The translations under genes and the position numbers were made by a program. Under the pieces are notes generated by a model. The model saw nothing but the letters and a program-made list of their open reading frames with translations, was not told the origin of the DNA and ran no database searches. DNA of 64,000 nt, taken from NCBI RefSeq assembly GCF_018130765.1, contig NZ_JAFCJZ010000012.1:124001-188000 (forward strand). The letters are read 5' to 3'. This stretch comes from Bradyrhizobium iriomotense. GTDB taxonomy: Bacteria; Pseudomonadota; Alphaproteobacteria; Rhizobiales; Xanthobacteraceae. Shown here one piece after another: positions 46,238-55,264 of this stretch (position 1 is the first letter of the stretch; the number at the start of each line of letters is the position of its first letter).

Positions 46238-47146
46238 CTACTTCCCGACCAATCCGCCCGTCTTCCCGCCAACCACGACCCCCGCCTTCTTCTCGATCGG
46301 CTTGATCGCCGCGGTGAAATCCGACTCCGCGCCTTCCTCGCTGATCACGGTCTCCCATAGCCGCCCGACTGCGTCGGCGACCTCCATCGACAGGCCGAGC
46401 TGCTTCATCTCCTCCAGCGCCAGCCGCACGTCCTTCACCATCAATCCCGTGGCGAAGCCGAAATCGAAGGTGCGCGGCAGGACCGAGCGCGGAAACTTGT
46501 CGCGGCTTGCGGTGTTCATGCCGGAGCCGGCATTGATGACGTCGATCATCACGGCGGGATCGAGCCCGGCCTTCACGCCCATCACGACGGCTTCCGAGGT
46601 CGCCACGATGGCGGTGGCCGACAGGAAATTGTTGGCGAGCTTCATGGTCTGCGCCGCCCCCGGCTTCTCGCCGATGAAGAATACTTTTCCGATCACGTCG
46701 AGCGCCGGCTTCAGCAGCTCGAACTCCGCCTTCGGCCCCGACACCATCACTGCCAGCGTGCCCTTTTCGGCGCCGCCGACACCGCCCGAGACGGGGCAGT
46801 CGATCTGCACGATGTTGCGCTTGGCCAGGAGGCCGTGAATCTTCGATGCCATCGCCGAGCCGACGGTGGAGAGATCGATGAAGCGCTTTGCACGCTTGCC
46901 CTCGATGACGCCGTTCGCGCCCGTGGCAACCTCGAGCGAAGCCTGCAGCGAGGGCAGGCTCGCCATCACGGTCTCGACCTGGTCGGCGACGTCCTTCGGC
47001 GACGACGCAGCGGTGGCGCCGCGCGCCACCAGCTTTTCGACGACCTCCTTGCGCGTGTCGAACACGACGAGCCTGTGTCCCGCCTCGATCAGCCGCCGCG
47101 CCATCGGGAAACCCATGTTTCCGAGCCCGATGAATCCGATGTCCAT
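46238..47146 (-). CDS. NAD(P)-dependent beta-hydroxyacid dehydrogenase (3-hydroxyisobutyrate dehydrogenase-like)
   Basis: A 302-residue enzyme of the MmsB/GarR group. The Rossmann motif is DIGFIGLGNMGFPMARRLIEAG, the substrate motif is DCPVSGGVGGAEKGTLAVMVSG and the catalytic Lys lies in MKLANNFLSATAIVATSEAV. The C-terminal half is all-helical. AAGGAAA precedes ATG 47146. Read leftwards between two family C repeats. The particular hydroxyacid is unknown. Confidence 0.9.
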   Translation of the reverse strand: MDIGFIGLGNMGFPMARRLIEAGHRLVVFDTRKEVVEKLVARGATAASSPKDVADQVETVMASLPSLQASLEVATGANGVIEGKRAKRFIDLSTVGSAMASKIHGLLAKRNIVQIDCPVSGGVGGAEKGTLAVMVSGPKAEFELLKPALDVIGKVFFIGEKPGAAQTMKLANNFLSATAIVATSEAVVMGVKAGLDPAVMIDVINAGSGMNTASRDKFPRSVLPRTFDFGFATGLMVKDVRLALEEMKQLGLSMEVADAVGRLWETVISEEGAESDFTAAIKPIEKKAGVVVGGKTGGLVGK

Positions 47147-47200
47147 GGTGTTTCCTTGTGCTTGTTATTCGTTGTTTGTTGAACGGCTCGCGCTCACCCT

Positions 47201-47330
47201 CGGTGTCGTCCTGGCGAAAGCCAGGACCCATTACCCCAGGGAGAGGTGTGGCGCGAAGCTGACAACTCCGAGTCCTCGTAACCACATCCGAAGGTGGTTA
47301 TGGGTCCCGGCCTTTCGCCGGGACGACGGA
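47201..47330. repeat. intergenic palindrome, family C
   Basis: GTCGTCCTGGCGAAAGCCAGGACCC on the left, and on the right GGTCCCGGCCTTTCGCCGGGACGAC, with ATTACCCCAGGGAGAGG inside. Compare 46071-46216 and 51011-51135. Confidence 0.8.
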
Positions 47331-47362
47331 GGTGAGGCGTTGCTCCCCTCACCACACGTCCC

Positions 47363-47746
47363 TCACGCCTTGCCGTCGATCTCCGCGAACACCTCGCGCG
47401 CGATGCGAAAACTGTCGACGGCGGCGGGCATGCCGCCGTAGATGGCGACCTGCATCAGGATCTCGCGGATCTCGTCGCGGGTGACGCCGTTGGTGAGCGC
47501 GCCCTTCAGATGCGCGCGAAACTCGTGCTGGCGGTTGAGGATCGCGATCATCGCGATGTTGAGCATGCTGCGGGTCTTGCGCGGCAGCTCCTCGCGGCCC
47601 CACACCGTGCCCCAGCAATATTCGTTGAGCATCTCCTGGAATGGACGGTTGAAATCGTCGACGTTCTTCAGGGCGTTGTTGACATAGGCTTCTCCGAGTA
47701 CCGCTTTGCGGACCTCGAGGCCCTTGTCGTGCATCTTCTTGTCCAT
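47363..47746 (-). CDS. carboxymuconolactone decarboxylase family protein
   Basis: A 127-residue protein of the CMD fold (AhpD-like helical hexamer). Features are EYCWGTVWGREELPRKTRSMLNIAMIAILNRQHEFRAHLKGALTNG and the C-terminal LMQVAIYGGMPAAVDSF. It resembles the PcaC type, whose members convert 4-carboxymuconolactone; there is no CxxC redox motif as in AhpD. No other protocatechuate genes are in the window, so the reaction is unproved. Leftward, probably its own transcript. Confidence 0.88.
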   Translation of the reverse strand: MDKKMHDKGLEVRKAVLGEAYVNNALKNVDDFNRPFQEMLNEYCWGTVWGREELPRKTRSMLNIAMIAILNRQHEFRAHLKGALTNGVTRDEIREILMQVAIYGGMPAAVDSFRIAREVFAEIDGKA

Positions 47747-47914
47747 GGCGTTTCCTTCATTGTCCTCAGGTGGCGGCGCGGAAATTACGGGGTTGCGGCG
47801 GGCCAGTCACGTCCTCGTGTTATGCGGGAAAAGGGGTGTCTCCCGTACAGGAACGGATGCCTCAGTGCTGCCGTTGTGGTACGCTTCACTCTACCGGGCA
47901 ACCTGGAGAGCTGA

Positions 47915-49846
47915 TTGAACGGCGTCACCCCCGACCCGTCAGACCCTATCCGCGACGGCGACGCTCTGTCGCGGCTGAAGCTGGCGCAGGCCCTCGACAG
48001 GGCCATCTATGCCATCGCGTGGGAGCGTGCCTGGCCAAATCTCGCGCGGCTGCTGACCGTCATCGGCCTGTTCCTGGTAGTGTCCTGGGCCGGTCTCTGG
48101 CTGGCGCTGCCGTTCCTGGCCCGTGCCGTCGGTCTCGTCATCTTCGCCGGCATTGCGATCGCCGTGCTGTTCCCCCTGCTTCGGTTCCGCTGGCCGAGCC
48201 GCGAGGAAGCGCTGGGCCGGCTCGACCGCGGCTCCGGCATCCGTCATCGCCCGGCGACCACGCTCACGGACACCCTGACCTCGCAGGACCCGATCGCGAA
48301 GGCGCTGTGGCAGGCGCAGCGCGAGCGCACGCTGGCCTCGCTGAAGCGCATCCGTGCCGGCCTGCCGCGACCGCGGCTCGCGCTCCATGATCCCTGGGCG
48401 CTGCGGGCGCTGGTCATGGTGATGCTGGTTGCGACCTTCTTCGCTGCCGGCGACGAGCGCGCGATGCGCGTCGGGGCCGCCTTCGACTGGAATGGCGTGC
48501 TGGCGCCGACGAACGTTCGCGTCGATGCCTGGGTCACGCCGCCGCTCTACACCGGCAAGCCGCCGGTGATCCTGTCGGCGGCCAACAAGGAAGCCGCAGC
48601 GCTGCCGGCGAGCGGTCCGCTCGCCGTTCCCGCCGGCTCGACCCTGATCGTGCGCTCGTCCGGCGGCAACCTCGATGTCGTCGTCTCCGGCGGCCTCAAG
48701 GAGGTCGCTCCCACCGAGGCCACGCCCAAGGGCACCAACGAGAAGCATTTCGCCATCACAGCCGACGGCACTGCGCATGTCCGCGCGCCCTCCGGCCAGC
48801 CGCAATGGGCGTTTGCGGCGACGCCTGACCGCGCGCCGACGATCTCGCTCGCCAAGGATCCCGAGCGCCAGGCGCGGGGCGGACTTCAGCTCTCCTACAA
48901 GATCGAGGACGACTACGGCGTCACCGGCGCCGAGGCGCAAATCGGCCTGCGCTCCGCCGATGCCAAGGACGGCAGCAAGGACGACACCAAGGCCGCCGCG
49001 CGGCCGCTGTTCCAGCCGCCGCAATTCCCGCTGGTGCTGCCCAATGCGCGCACCCGCAACGGCGTCGGCCAGACCGTGAAGGATCTCAGCGAGGATCCCT
49101 ATGCCGGCGCCGACGTCACGCTGACGCTCACCGCCAAGGACGAGGCCGGCAACGAGGCTAGAAGCGAACCGTTCAACATGCGCCTGCCCGAGCGTCTGTT
49201 CACCAACTCGCTCGCGCGCGCGCTGATCGAGCAGCGCCGCATCCTCGCGCTCGACGCCAACAAGAATTCCGACGTCTATGCCGCGCTCGATGCGCTGATG
49301 ATCGCGCCCGAATTGTTCACGCCGGATGCCGGCTGCTATCTCGGCCTGCGGAGCCTGGCGCTCCAGCTCGAGGCGGCCCGCACCGACGATGCACTGCGCG
49401 ACGTGGTGGCGAGCATGTGGGCGTTCGCGGTCACCATCGAGGACGACGGTGTCGCCGGCAGCGTCAACGCCGCGCTGCGCTCGGCGCAGGACGCGCTGAA
49501 GCGGGCGCTGGAGCGCGGCGCCAGCGAGGACGAGATCAAGGTGCTGACGCAGAAGCTGCGCGAGGCGATGGCGGGCAAGGTGCGCGATCTCGCCCGCCGC
49601 GCCGAGCAGAATCCGCTCGGGCCCCGGCAGCCATTCCCGGCGGAGGTCCAGCTCATCCTCGACAAGGCGATCGAGCTGCGACAGAAGACCCAGCATGCGA
49701 CGGCGGAGCAGCTCGAGGAGCTGGCGCAGCAGCAGGACGCACTTCGCCAGCAGCTTCAGGCCTATCGGAAGTCTGCGAGCAACCGGGCCAAGGCGGGCAA
49801 CGACGGGGCCAACCAGTTTACGCGGGACCGGAAATGCGGAAACTAG
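47915..49846 (+). CDS. DUF4175/TIGR02302-type membrane protein, N-terminal part
   Basis: A 643-residue protein with two close N-terminal helices (about 50-95), a third about 165-185, and a long periplasmic domain. The blocks EEALGRLDRGSGIRHRPATTL, APTNVRVDAWVTPPLYTGKPPV and FTNSLARALIEQRRILALD are those of the DUF4175 family. In other Rhizobiales as I remember them, this continues into a second coiled region in one ~850-residue chain; here the frame ends at 49846 with a degenerate tail (RKSASNRAKAGND onward). Starts with TTG (47915), GGAGAG ten bases upstream. Confidence 0.78.
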   Translation: MNGVTPDPSDPIRDGDALSRLKLAQALDRAIYAIAWERAWPNLARLLTVIGLFLVVSWAGLWLALPFLARAVGLVIFAGIAIAVLFPLLRFRWPSREEALGRLDRGSGIRHRPATTLTDTLTSQDPIAKALWQAQRERTLASLKRIRAGLPRPRLALHDPWALRALVMVMLVATFFAAGDERAMRVGAAFDWNGVLAPTNVRVDAWVTPPLYTGKPPVILSAANKEAAALPASGPLAVPAGSTLIVRSSGGNLDVVVSGGLKEVAPTEATPKGTNEKHFAITADGTAHVRAPSGQPQWAFAATPDRAPTISLAKDPERQARGGLQLSYKIEDDYGVTGAEAQIGLRSADAKDGSKDDTKAAARPLFQPPQFPLVLPNARTRNGVGQTVKDLSEDPYAGADVTLTLTAKDEAGNEARSEPFNMRLPERLFTNSLARALIEQRRILALDANKNSDVYAALDALMIAPELFTPDAGCYLGLRSLALQLEAARTDDALRDVVASMWAFAVTIEDDGVAGSVNAALRSAQDALKRALERGASEDEIKVLTQKLREAMAGKVRDLARRAEQNPLGPRQPFPAEVQLILDKAIELRQKTQHATAEQLEELAQQQDALRQQLQAYRKSASNRAKAGNDGANQFTRDRKCGN

Positions 49847-50982
49847 CGCGCGTGCCAGTCTTCAAGGCGATCTCGATCGCCTGCCTCGCCTTCCTCCTGG
49901 GCGGCGTTTCGCCGGCCGCTGCCCAGCTGGATCAGGATCCCGATGCGCTGCTCGACAGCGCCGAAAAGGCGATGCAGGATTCCGGCGACAGCCTCAGGCA
50001 GAAGGAATCCGGCAAGAGCCTGAGCAACCAGTCCGACGCCATCCAGAAGCTCGAGGAATACAAGCGGGCGACGGAACGGAGCCAGTCCTCCAGTCGTGAT
50101 CGCAACGTCATCACGCAGCGCGATCTCGACGAGCTGCTGAAGCAGATCGAAAAGGCGGCGCGCGAGGGCAATAAAGAAGCCGCGCAGCGCATGCTCGAGC
50201 AGCTCGCGCAGATCATGGAAAATCTCCAGATGGCGCAGCCGGGACAGTCCGGCGACAGCGACATGGAGCAGGCGCTGAACGAGCTCAGCGACATGATCCG
50301 CAAGCAGCAGCAATTGCGCGACAAGACCTTCAAGCAGGGCCAGGACTCCCGGCGTGACCGCTCGCGCGGCAAGCAGGGCGACCAGTCGATGTCGGACCTC
50401 CAGCAGGACCAGCAGGCGCTGCGCGACCGCCTGAAGAAGCTGCAGGACGAGCTCGCCAAGCGCGGCCTCGCGCAGAAGGGGCAAAAGGGCCAGAAGCAGC
50501 AGGGTCAGAAGGGCCAGCAGGGCGATCCGGGACAGTCCGGCCAGGATGGCGATCAGGACGGCGACCAGGGCGATGACGATGGCAGCCTGGATGCCGCCGA
50601 CGGCGCCATGGGCGATGCCGGCTCGAAGCTCGGCGAGGGCAACGCGGATGGTGCCGTGGATTCGCAGGGCAAGGCGCTCGACGCCCTGCGCAAGGGCGCG
50701 CAGAAGATGGCCGAGGCGATGCAGCAGGGCGACGGCGACGGGCAGGGCGATGGCCCCGGCAACCGGGCCGGCCGCCAGCAGAGCGGCGGCAATCAGACCG
50801 ATCCGCTCGGCCGGCCCCTTCACGGCCGTGAGTTCGGCGACGATTACACGGTCAAGATTCCCGGCGAGATCGACGCTCAGCGTGTCCGCCGCATCCTCGA
50901 AGAGCTCCGCCGCCGCCTGGGCGATCCGTCCCGCCCGCAGATCGAGCTCGATTACATCGAGCGGCTGCTGAAGGATTTTTGA
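49834..50982 (+). CDS. DUF4175/TIGR02302-type C-terminal part with its own signal peptide
   Basis: A 382-residue protein that starts 13 bases before the previous stop, in another frame. Residues 1-31 are a Sec signal peptide ending in SPAAAQ. Then comes a helical domain (DALLDSAEKAMQDSGDSLRQ; ITQRDLDELLKQIEKAAREG; QALNELSDMIRKQQQLRD), a Gln/Gly/Asp-rich low-complexity stretch (about 212-250), and the family's conserved end DPLGRPLHGREFGDD and RRILEELRRRLGDPSRP. It should be periplasmic and may reassociate with the first polypeptide. Overlap suggests coupled translation. Confidence 0.78.
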   Translation: MRKLARVPVFKAISIACLAFLLGGVSPAAAQLDQDPDALLDSAEKAMQDSGDSLRQKESGKSLSNQSDAIQKLEEYKRATERSQSSSRDRNVITQRDLDELLKQIEKAAREGNKEAAQRMLEQLAQIMENLQMAQPGQSGDSDMEQALNELSDMIRKQQQLRDKTFKQGQDSRRDRSRGKQGDQSMSDLQQDQQALRDRLKKLQDELAKRGLAQKGQKGQKQQGQKGQQGDPGQSGQDGDQDGDQGDDDGSLDAADGAMGDAGSKLGEGNADGAVDSQGKALDALRKGAQKMAEAMQQGDGDGQGDGPGNRAGRQQSGGNQTDPLGRPLHGREFGDDYTVKIPGEIDAQRVRRILEELRRRLGDPSRPQIELDYIERLLKDF

Positions 50983-51010
50983 GGGCGATAGTCTCGATGC
51001 CTCCCCAACG

Positions 51011-51135
51011 TCGTCCTGGCGAAAGCCAGGACCCATTACCCCAGGGAGGCGTTTGGCGGAGGCTGGTTCCCGGTACGACTTCCATTTCCGACCGATAAAT
51101 CACGCGGTATGGGTCCTGGCCTTCGCCAGGACGAC
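51011..51135. repeat. intergenic palindrome, family C
   Basis: GTCGTCCTGGCGAA (left) and TTCGCCAGGACGAC (right) are perfect 14-base ends; CCATTACCCCAGGGAGGCG lies inside. The third copy in the window. Confidence 0.85.
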
Positions 51136-51200
51136 ACCGAATGCGTAGCGGCGGCGTTGCGTCATAGAGGCATAGCCGACGCGACTGCGGTGGCCGCCCG

Positions 51201-51575
51201 CTACCCCTTCTTCGCCGCCAGCGCGTCGGCCACGGCGGTGCGGATGTCCGCGACCGAGAACGGCTTTGTCACGACGTCATGCACCAGCGCATTGAGGTTC
51301 GACGCGCGCTCGCGCTGGTCGGCAAAGCCGGTCATCAGCAGAATGGTCAGGTCGGGGAAATCGCGCGCGGCGGACAGCGCCAGCGCGATGCCGTCCATCA
51401 CGGGCATCTGTATGTCGGTGAGCAGGAGATCGAACGCGCCGTCCTCGCGGGTCAGGATCTCCAGCGCTTCGGCGCCGTCCTGCGCGGTCACGGTCTCGTG
51501 GCCGTCCATGGCGATGGCGCGCGCGACCAGCGTGCGCATCGAATCCTCGTCGTCGGCGATCAGGATCTTGGACAT
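51201..51575 (-). CDS. receiver-only response regulator (CpdR-like)
   Basis: A 124-residue CheY-like domain with no output domain. Acidic pocket in ILIADDEDSM, the phospho-acceptor Asp at 53 in LLLTDIQMPVMDG, Thr/Ser switch in LLMTGFAD and Lys in VVTKPFS. The sequence resembles the second CpdR-like group of Rhizobiales (as I recall it), single-domain regulators that in Caulobacter control ClpXP proteolysis, but the C-terminal FITGFAAVALN of classic CpdR is absent. Hence no gene symbol. Leftward, 36 bases downstream of the zinc-ribbon gene. Confidence 0.85.
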   Translation of the reverse strand: MSKILIADDEDSMRTLVARAIAMDGHETVTAQDGAEALEILTREDGAFDLLLTDIQMPVMDGIALALSAARDFPDLTILLMTGFADQRERASNLNALVHDVVTKPFSVADIRTAVADALAAKKG

Positions 51576-51611
51576 GAGACCAACCTTGGGACCAACCTCC
51601 CGTGCGACGAT

Positions 51612-52490
51612 TTATACGCTGCCGCCGGCGATGTCGCGCCGGTTGAAGAAGCGAACGTCGATATTGCGGCCCTCCGGCGGGGGCGAAGCCAGGCGCGAGC
51701 GGAAGAAAGCGCGCTCGCCGGGCTGAAGCACAGTCTGTTCCAACACGGTATTCCAGGCGTAGATCTCCGCGCCCTGCGCGTCGCGCACGGCAAAGCGCAG
51801 CCGCGGGATATCGAGCGGCTTCTTGCCCTGACCGACGATCACGCCCTCGATCACCAGCACCTGCTTACCGTCGACGGTCTCGCTGGAGAGTTTGACGTCC
51901 TTGAAGGTCAGCCCGCGCAGGTTCACCTCGAGCCCGACCATCTTGTAGAACGCCGCCGTCTGCGGCAGCAGGCGCACCACGTCGCCGCGCCACATGATCA
52001 GGGCCAGCACCAGCGCGGCCATGGCTGCGCAGGCGGTCGGCAGGCCGAAATAGGATTTTCGCGGAGCAACAGCGGGGACTGGACGCTTCACCCGCGCGCC
52101 GGGGCGGCTGAACAGGCTGCGGAACCAGGATTGGTGCTGTGCGCCGACGGCTTCTTCCTCGGCAGCCCGTGCCGCCGCTGACCACTCGTCCTCGATCTCC
52201 CGGGCGTTGTCGGCCGGCCAGTCGCTGGCGATCGAGGGGCTCTCGACCACCGGGGTGTCGGCGGCGTTATCGTCCTTGGCATAGGAGTTCCACTGCTCGG
52301 CCAGGTCGGACTGGTCGTCGGCCTGGCTGGCCGCGGCCATCGCCGGCACGGACGCCTCCTCGATGGCATCCTCGGCATAGGCGACCCAGGTCTCCTTGCA
52401 GCGGGAGCAGCGGACCGTCCGTCCGTTCGCCCCCAGGCTCGCGGGCTTGATGGCGTAGGATGTCGTACAATGGGGGCAGACGATATGCAT
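51612..52490 (-). CDS. zinc-ribbon (MJ0042-type) membrane protein, DUF3426-like
   Basis: A 292-residue protein. The N-terminus CPHCTTSYAIKPASLG...RTVRCSRC is a four-Cys zinc ribbon (MJ0042 type). An acidic linker follows, one membrane helix sits near residues 155-175, and the C-terminal domain (about 180-292) resembles the DUF3426 beta domain (LTFKDVKLSSETVDGK, VRDAQGAEIYAWNTVLEQ). Function unknown, conserved next to ftsE in Rhizobiales. Start ATG 52490 chosen from the ribbon; ATG 52508 is six codons upstream. Divergent from ftsE. Confidence 0.82.
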   Translation of the reverse strand: MHIVCPHCTTSYAIKPASLGANGRTVRCSRCKETWVAYAEDAIEEASVPAMAAASQADDQSDLAEQWNSYAKDDNAADTPVVESPSIASDWPADNAREIEDEWSAAARAAEEEAVGAQHQSWFRSLFSRPGARVKRPVPAVAPRKSYFGLPTACAAMAALVLALIMWRGDVVRLLPQTAAFYKMVGLEVNLRGLTFKDVKLSSETVDGKQVLVIEGVIVGQGKKPLDIPRLRFAVRDAQGAEIYAWNTVLEQTVLQPGERAFFRSRLASPPPEGRNIDVRFFNRRDIAGGSV

Positions 52491-52660
52491 GGACGAGCCT
52501 TGATGCACGGACTGGTCTTGATGACCCGGAGAGCCGGTTGCCCTGGATGCTACAAGGCGACCGTTAACGAACCGGAAACCATAACGGTCGCAAAAAACGT
52601 TGATCGCGCATGGCAGCGCGCCGCGTCGCTTCCATCGTCCCCTCTCGAACGGAGCTGAGC

Positions 52661-53320
52661 TTGGTTCGGTTCGAAAATGTCGGATTGCGTTACGGTCTGG
52701 GGCCGGAGATCCTGCGCGACCTCAGCTTCCAGATCCCCGCGCATTCCTTCCAATTCCTCACCGGCCCGTCCGGCGCCGGCAAGACTTCGCTGCTGCGCCT
52801 GCTGTTCCTGTCGCACCGGCCGACGCGCGGCCTCGTCAATCTGTTCGGCCACGATATCTCGCAGCTCGGCAAGGACGAGATCGCGGATTTGCGCAAGCGC
52901 ATCGGCATCGTTCTGCAGGATTTCCGACTGCTCGACCACATGACGACCTACGAGAACGTCGCGCTGCCGTTCCGCGTCATGGGGCGCAGCGAGTCGAGCT
53001 ATCGCAAGGAGGTCATCGACCTCCTGCGCTGGGTCGGCCTCGGCGATCGCATGGATGCGCTGCCGCCGATCCTGTCCGGCGGCGAGAAGCAGCGCGCCGC
53101 GATCGCGCGCGCGGTGATCTCGCGGCCGCAGCTGCTGCTCGCGGACGAGCCGACCGGCAGCGTCGATCCGACGCTCGGCCGCCGTCTGCTGCGGCTTTTC
53201 ATCGAGCTCAACAAATCCGGCACCGCCGTCATCATCGCGACCCACGACATCGGCCTGATGGACCAGTACGAGGCGCGGCGGCTGGTGCTGCACCAGGGAC
53301 GGTTGCACGTCTATGAGTAG
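52661..53320 (+). CDS. ftsE: cell division ATP-binding protein FtsE
   Basis: A 219-residue ABC ATPase. Walker A GPSGAGKTSL, Q-loop VLQDFRLL, signature LSGGEKQR, Walker B LLADEPTGSVD and switch His IIATHDIGL. I start at TTG 52661 (M-VRFENVGLRYG), which has GGAG at -9 and gives the family's usual length; an ATG at 52610 would add 17 residues not expected in FtsE. With FtsX it controls periplasmic amidases during division. Overlaps ftsX by eight bases. Confidence 0.92.
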   Translation: MVRFENVGLRYGLGPEILRDLSFQIPAHSFQFLTGPSGAGKTSLLRLLFLSHRPTRGLVNLFGHDISQLGKDEIADLRKRIGIVLQDFRLLDHMTTYENVALPFRVMGRSESSYRKEVIDLLRWVGLGDRMDALPPILSGGEKQRAAIARAVISRPQLLLADEPTGSVDPTLGRRLLRLFIELNKSGTAVIIATHDIGLMDQYEARRLVLHQGRLHVYE

Positions 53321-54281
53321 GACCGACGAGCGCGGCGTGCTGGTCGACCTCGGACAGGAGCGTCCGCAGCTTCCGGCCAAGGCGCGCAACATGTCGCCGA
53401 TCGTGCCGCGCGCCTCGATCCAGGGCCGCGCGCTGGTCGCCGTCGTCGCCATCATGACGTTCCTGGCGTCGATGACCACAGGCACGGTGCTCCTGGTCAG
53501 CGCCTCCGCCGCGGAATGGCAGTCGGAGGTCGCAAGCGAGATCACCATCCAGGTCCGTCCGCAAGCGGGGCGCGATCTCGACCGCGACGCAGCGGCCGTG
53601 ACCGAGGCGATGCGCGCGCAGGCCGGCATCGTCGAGGTCAAGCCGTTCAGCAAGGACGAGAGCGGCAAGCTGCTCGAGCCCTGGCTCGGTACCGGGCTGT
53701 CGATGGACGATCTGCCGGTGCCGCGCATGATCATCGCGCGCGTGCAGCCCGGCACGCCGCTCGATCTCGGCGCCTTGCGTGCCCGCGTGACGCAGGTGGC
53801 GCCAAGCGCCAGCGTCGACGATCACCGCGCCTGGATCGAGCGCATGCGCTCGATGACCAACGCCACCGTGCTCGCCGGCCTCGGCATTCTCGCGCTCGTC
53901 ATCATCGCGACCATCATCTCGGTGTCGTTCGCGACCCGCGGCGCCATGGCGGCAAACCGCCCGATCGTCGAGGTCTTGCATTTCGTCGGCGCCGGCGACC
54001 GCTACATCGCCAACCGCTTCCTGCGGCATTTCCTCAGGCTCGGCCTCGAAGGCGGCGTGATCGGCGGCGGCGCCGCCATGCTGGTGTTCGGCTTCTCCGA
54101 GTCGATCGCCGGCTGGTTCTCGGGGACCCCGGTCGGCGACCAGTTCGCGGCCTTGCTGGGCACCTTCTCGCTGCGGCCGTCCGGCTATGTCGTGCTCGCG
54201 GTGCAGGCGGTGCTGATCGGCGCCATCACCGCCGTCGCCTCGCGCCAGACGCTGTTCGCGACGCTGAATGATATCGATTGA
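53313..54281 (+). CDS. ftsX: cell division protein FtsX
   Basis: A 322-residue membrane partner of FtsE with four helices (about 45-65, 190-215, 245-265, 290-310). A periplasmic loop of about 100 residues (VASEITIQVRPQAGRDLDRD onward) holds the expected amidase-activator binding region. HFVGAGDRYIANRF is the conserved segment near the third helix. The start overlaps the ftsE 3' end. Confidence 0.92.
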   Translation: MSRTDERGVLVDLGQERPQLPAKARNMSPIVPRASIQGRALVAVVAIMTFLASMTTGTVLLVSASAAEWQSEVASEITIQVRPQAGRDLDRDAAAVTEAMRAQAGIVEVKPFSKDESGKLLEPWLGTGLSMDDLPVPRMIIARVQPGTPLDLGALRARVTQVAPSASVDDHRAWIERMRSMTNATVLAGLGILALVIIATIISVSFATRGAMAANRPIVEVLHFVGAGDRYIANRFLRHFLRLGLEGGVIGGGAAMLVFGFSESIAGWFSGTPVGDQFAALLGTFSLRPSGYVVLAVQAVLIGAITAVASRQTLFATLNDID

Positions 54282-54287
54282 AGTTTC

Positions 54288-54408
54288 TTCGCCTCTCCCC
54301 GCTTGCGCGGATTCCGGGTGAGGAGGACTCTCCGCGACGCCGACTGCCTCCGTCCCCGCGGAGACTCCCCCTCACCCCAACCCTCTCCCCGCAAGCGGGG
54401 CGAGGGAG
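54288..54408. repeat. intergenic palindrome, family D
   Basis: TTCGCCTCTCCCCGCTTGCGCGG with GTGAGGAGGACTCTCCGCG, mirrored by CGCGGAGACTCCCCCTCACC and CTCTCCCCGCAAGCGGGGCGAGG. Same composite as 37831-37947. Confidence 0.8.
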
Positions 54409-54524
54409 CACAGCACCGCCGCGGATCGAGTTGTGGTTCGTCGCTTTGATAAGCCTGACAAACCGGACTCCACTTCGCCTCAAAACGTCCTAAAATCATT
54501 CAGGGAAGGGATCACTGACATCGC

Positions 54525-55229
54525 ATGACCTCGCCGACCGACGATCGATCGCCGAAACTGCCGCGCGGCTGGCTGCGCGCGACAATCGTGTCGACGATCG
54601 CGCTCGCTTTCGTCGGCGCGGCGGCGGGCTTCGTCGCGTTCCTGTCGCAGATGCGCGGCGCCGAGATTGCGCCCGACCGCAAGGCCGACGGCATCGTCGT
54701 CCTGACCGGCGGTTCCTCGCGGGTGTCGGACGCGATGGAGCTGCTGGCCGCAGGCTATGGCAAGCGGCTGCTGATCTCCGGCGTGCATCCGACCTCGACG
54801 GCAAACGACATCTCGCGGACCTTGCCGGAGAACCAGTCTTTCATGACCTGCTGCGTCGACCTCGATCGCACCGCGCTGACGACCCGCGGCAATGCCGCGG
54901 AGGCGCGGCGCTGGGCCGAGGGGCGGCACTTCAAGTCGCTGATCGTGGTCACCTCGAATTACCACATGCCGCGCGCGCTGGTGGAATTCTCGCACGCGAT
55001 GCCGGAGACCACGCTGATCCCGTTCGCGGTGGTCGGCGACAAATGGCGCGAGGAGCCGTGGTGGACCTCGGCATCCACCCTGCGGCTGCTGTTGTCCGAA
55101 TATGTCAAGTACATCGCGGCCGAACTCAGGGTGCGGCTGGAGGATTTCGGGATTGACCTTTCACCCGAGATGTCGGAGCAGCCTGCAGGTCAGCAGCCCA
55201 AGCGGCCCGCCACCGCACAGGCCAATTGA
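54525..55229 (+). CDS. YdcF family protein (DUF218)
   Basis: A 234-residue protein with one N-terminal membrane helix (about 22-44) and a DUF218 domain: DGIVVLTGGSSRVSDAMELL, LLISGVHP, RGNAAEARRWAEG and VVTSNYHMPRALVEF. YdcF-type proteins are periplasmic or membrane-attached and are linked to envelope polymer metabolism (for example, ElyC/SanA), but the reaction is not known. The gene follows ftsX after the family D repeat. Confidence 0.88.
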   Translation: MTSPTDDRSPKLPRGWLRATIVSTIALAFVGAAAGFVAFLSQMRGAEIAPDRKADGIVVLTGGSSRVSDAMELLAAGYGKRLLISGVHPTSTANDISRTLPENQSFMTCCVDLDRTALTTRGNAAEARRWAEGRHFKSLIVVTSNYHMPRALVEFSHAMPETTLIPFAVVGDKWREEPWWTSASTLRLLLSEYVKYIAAELRVRLEDFGIDLSPEMSEQPAGQQPKRPATAQAN

Positions 55230-55264
55230 CTGGCAAATTGATCGGCAAATTAATCGGATCGTCG

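Noticed and set aside
49417..49833. Long upstream extension of the second DUF4175-type frame
   Set aside because: The sequence is an out-of-frame reading of the first gene; the signal peptide begins at ATG 49834.
46071..51135. Repeated elements considered as a CRISPR array
   Set aside because: The copies are kilobases apart, palindromic and of unequal length, with no regularly spaced unit or cas gene.
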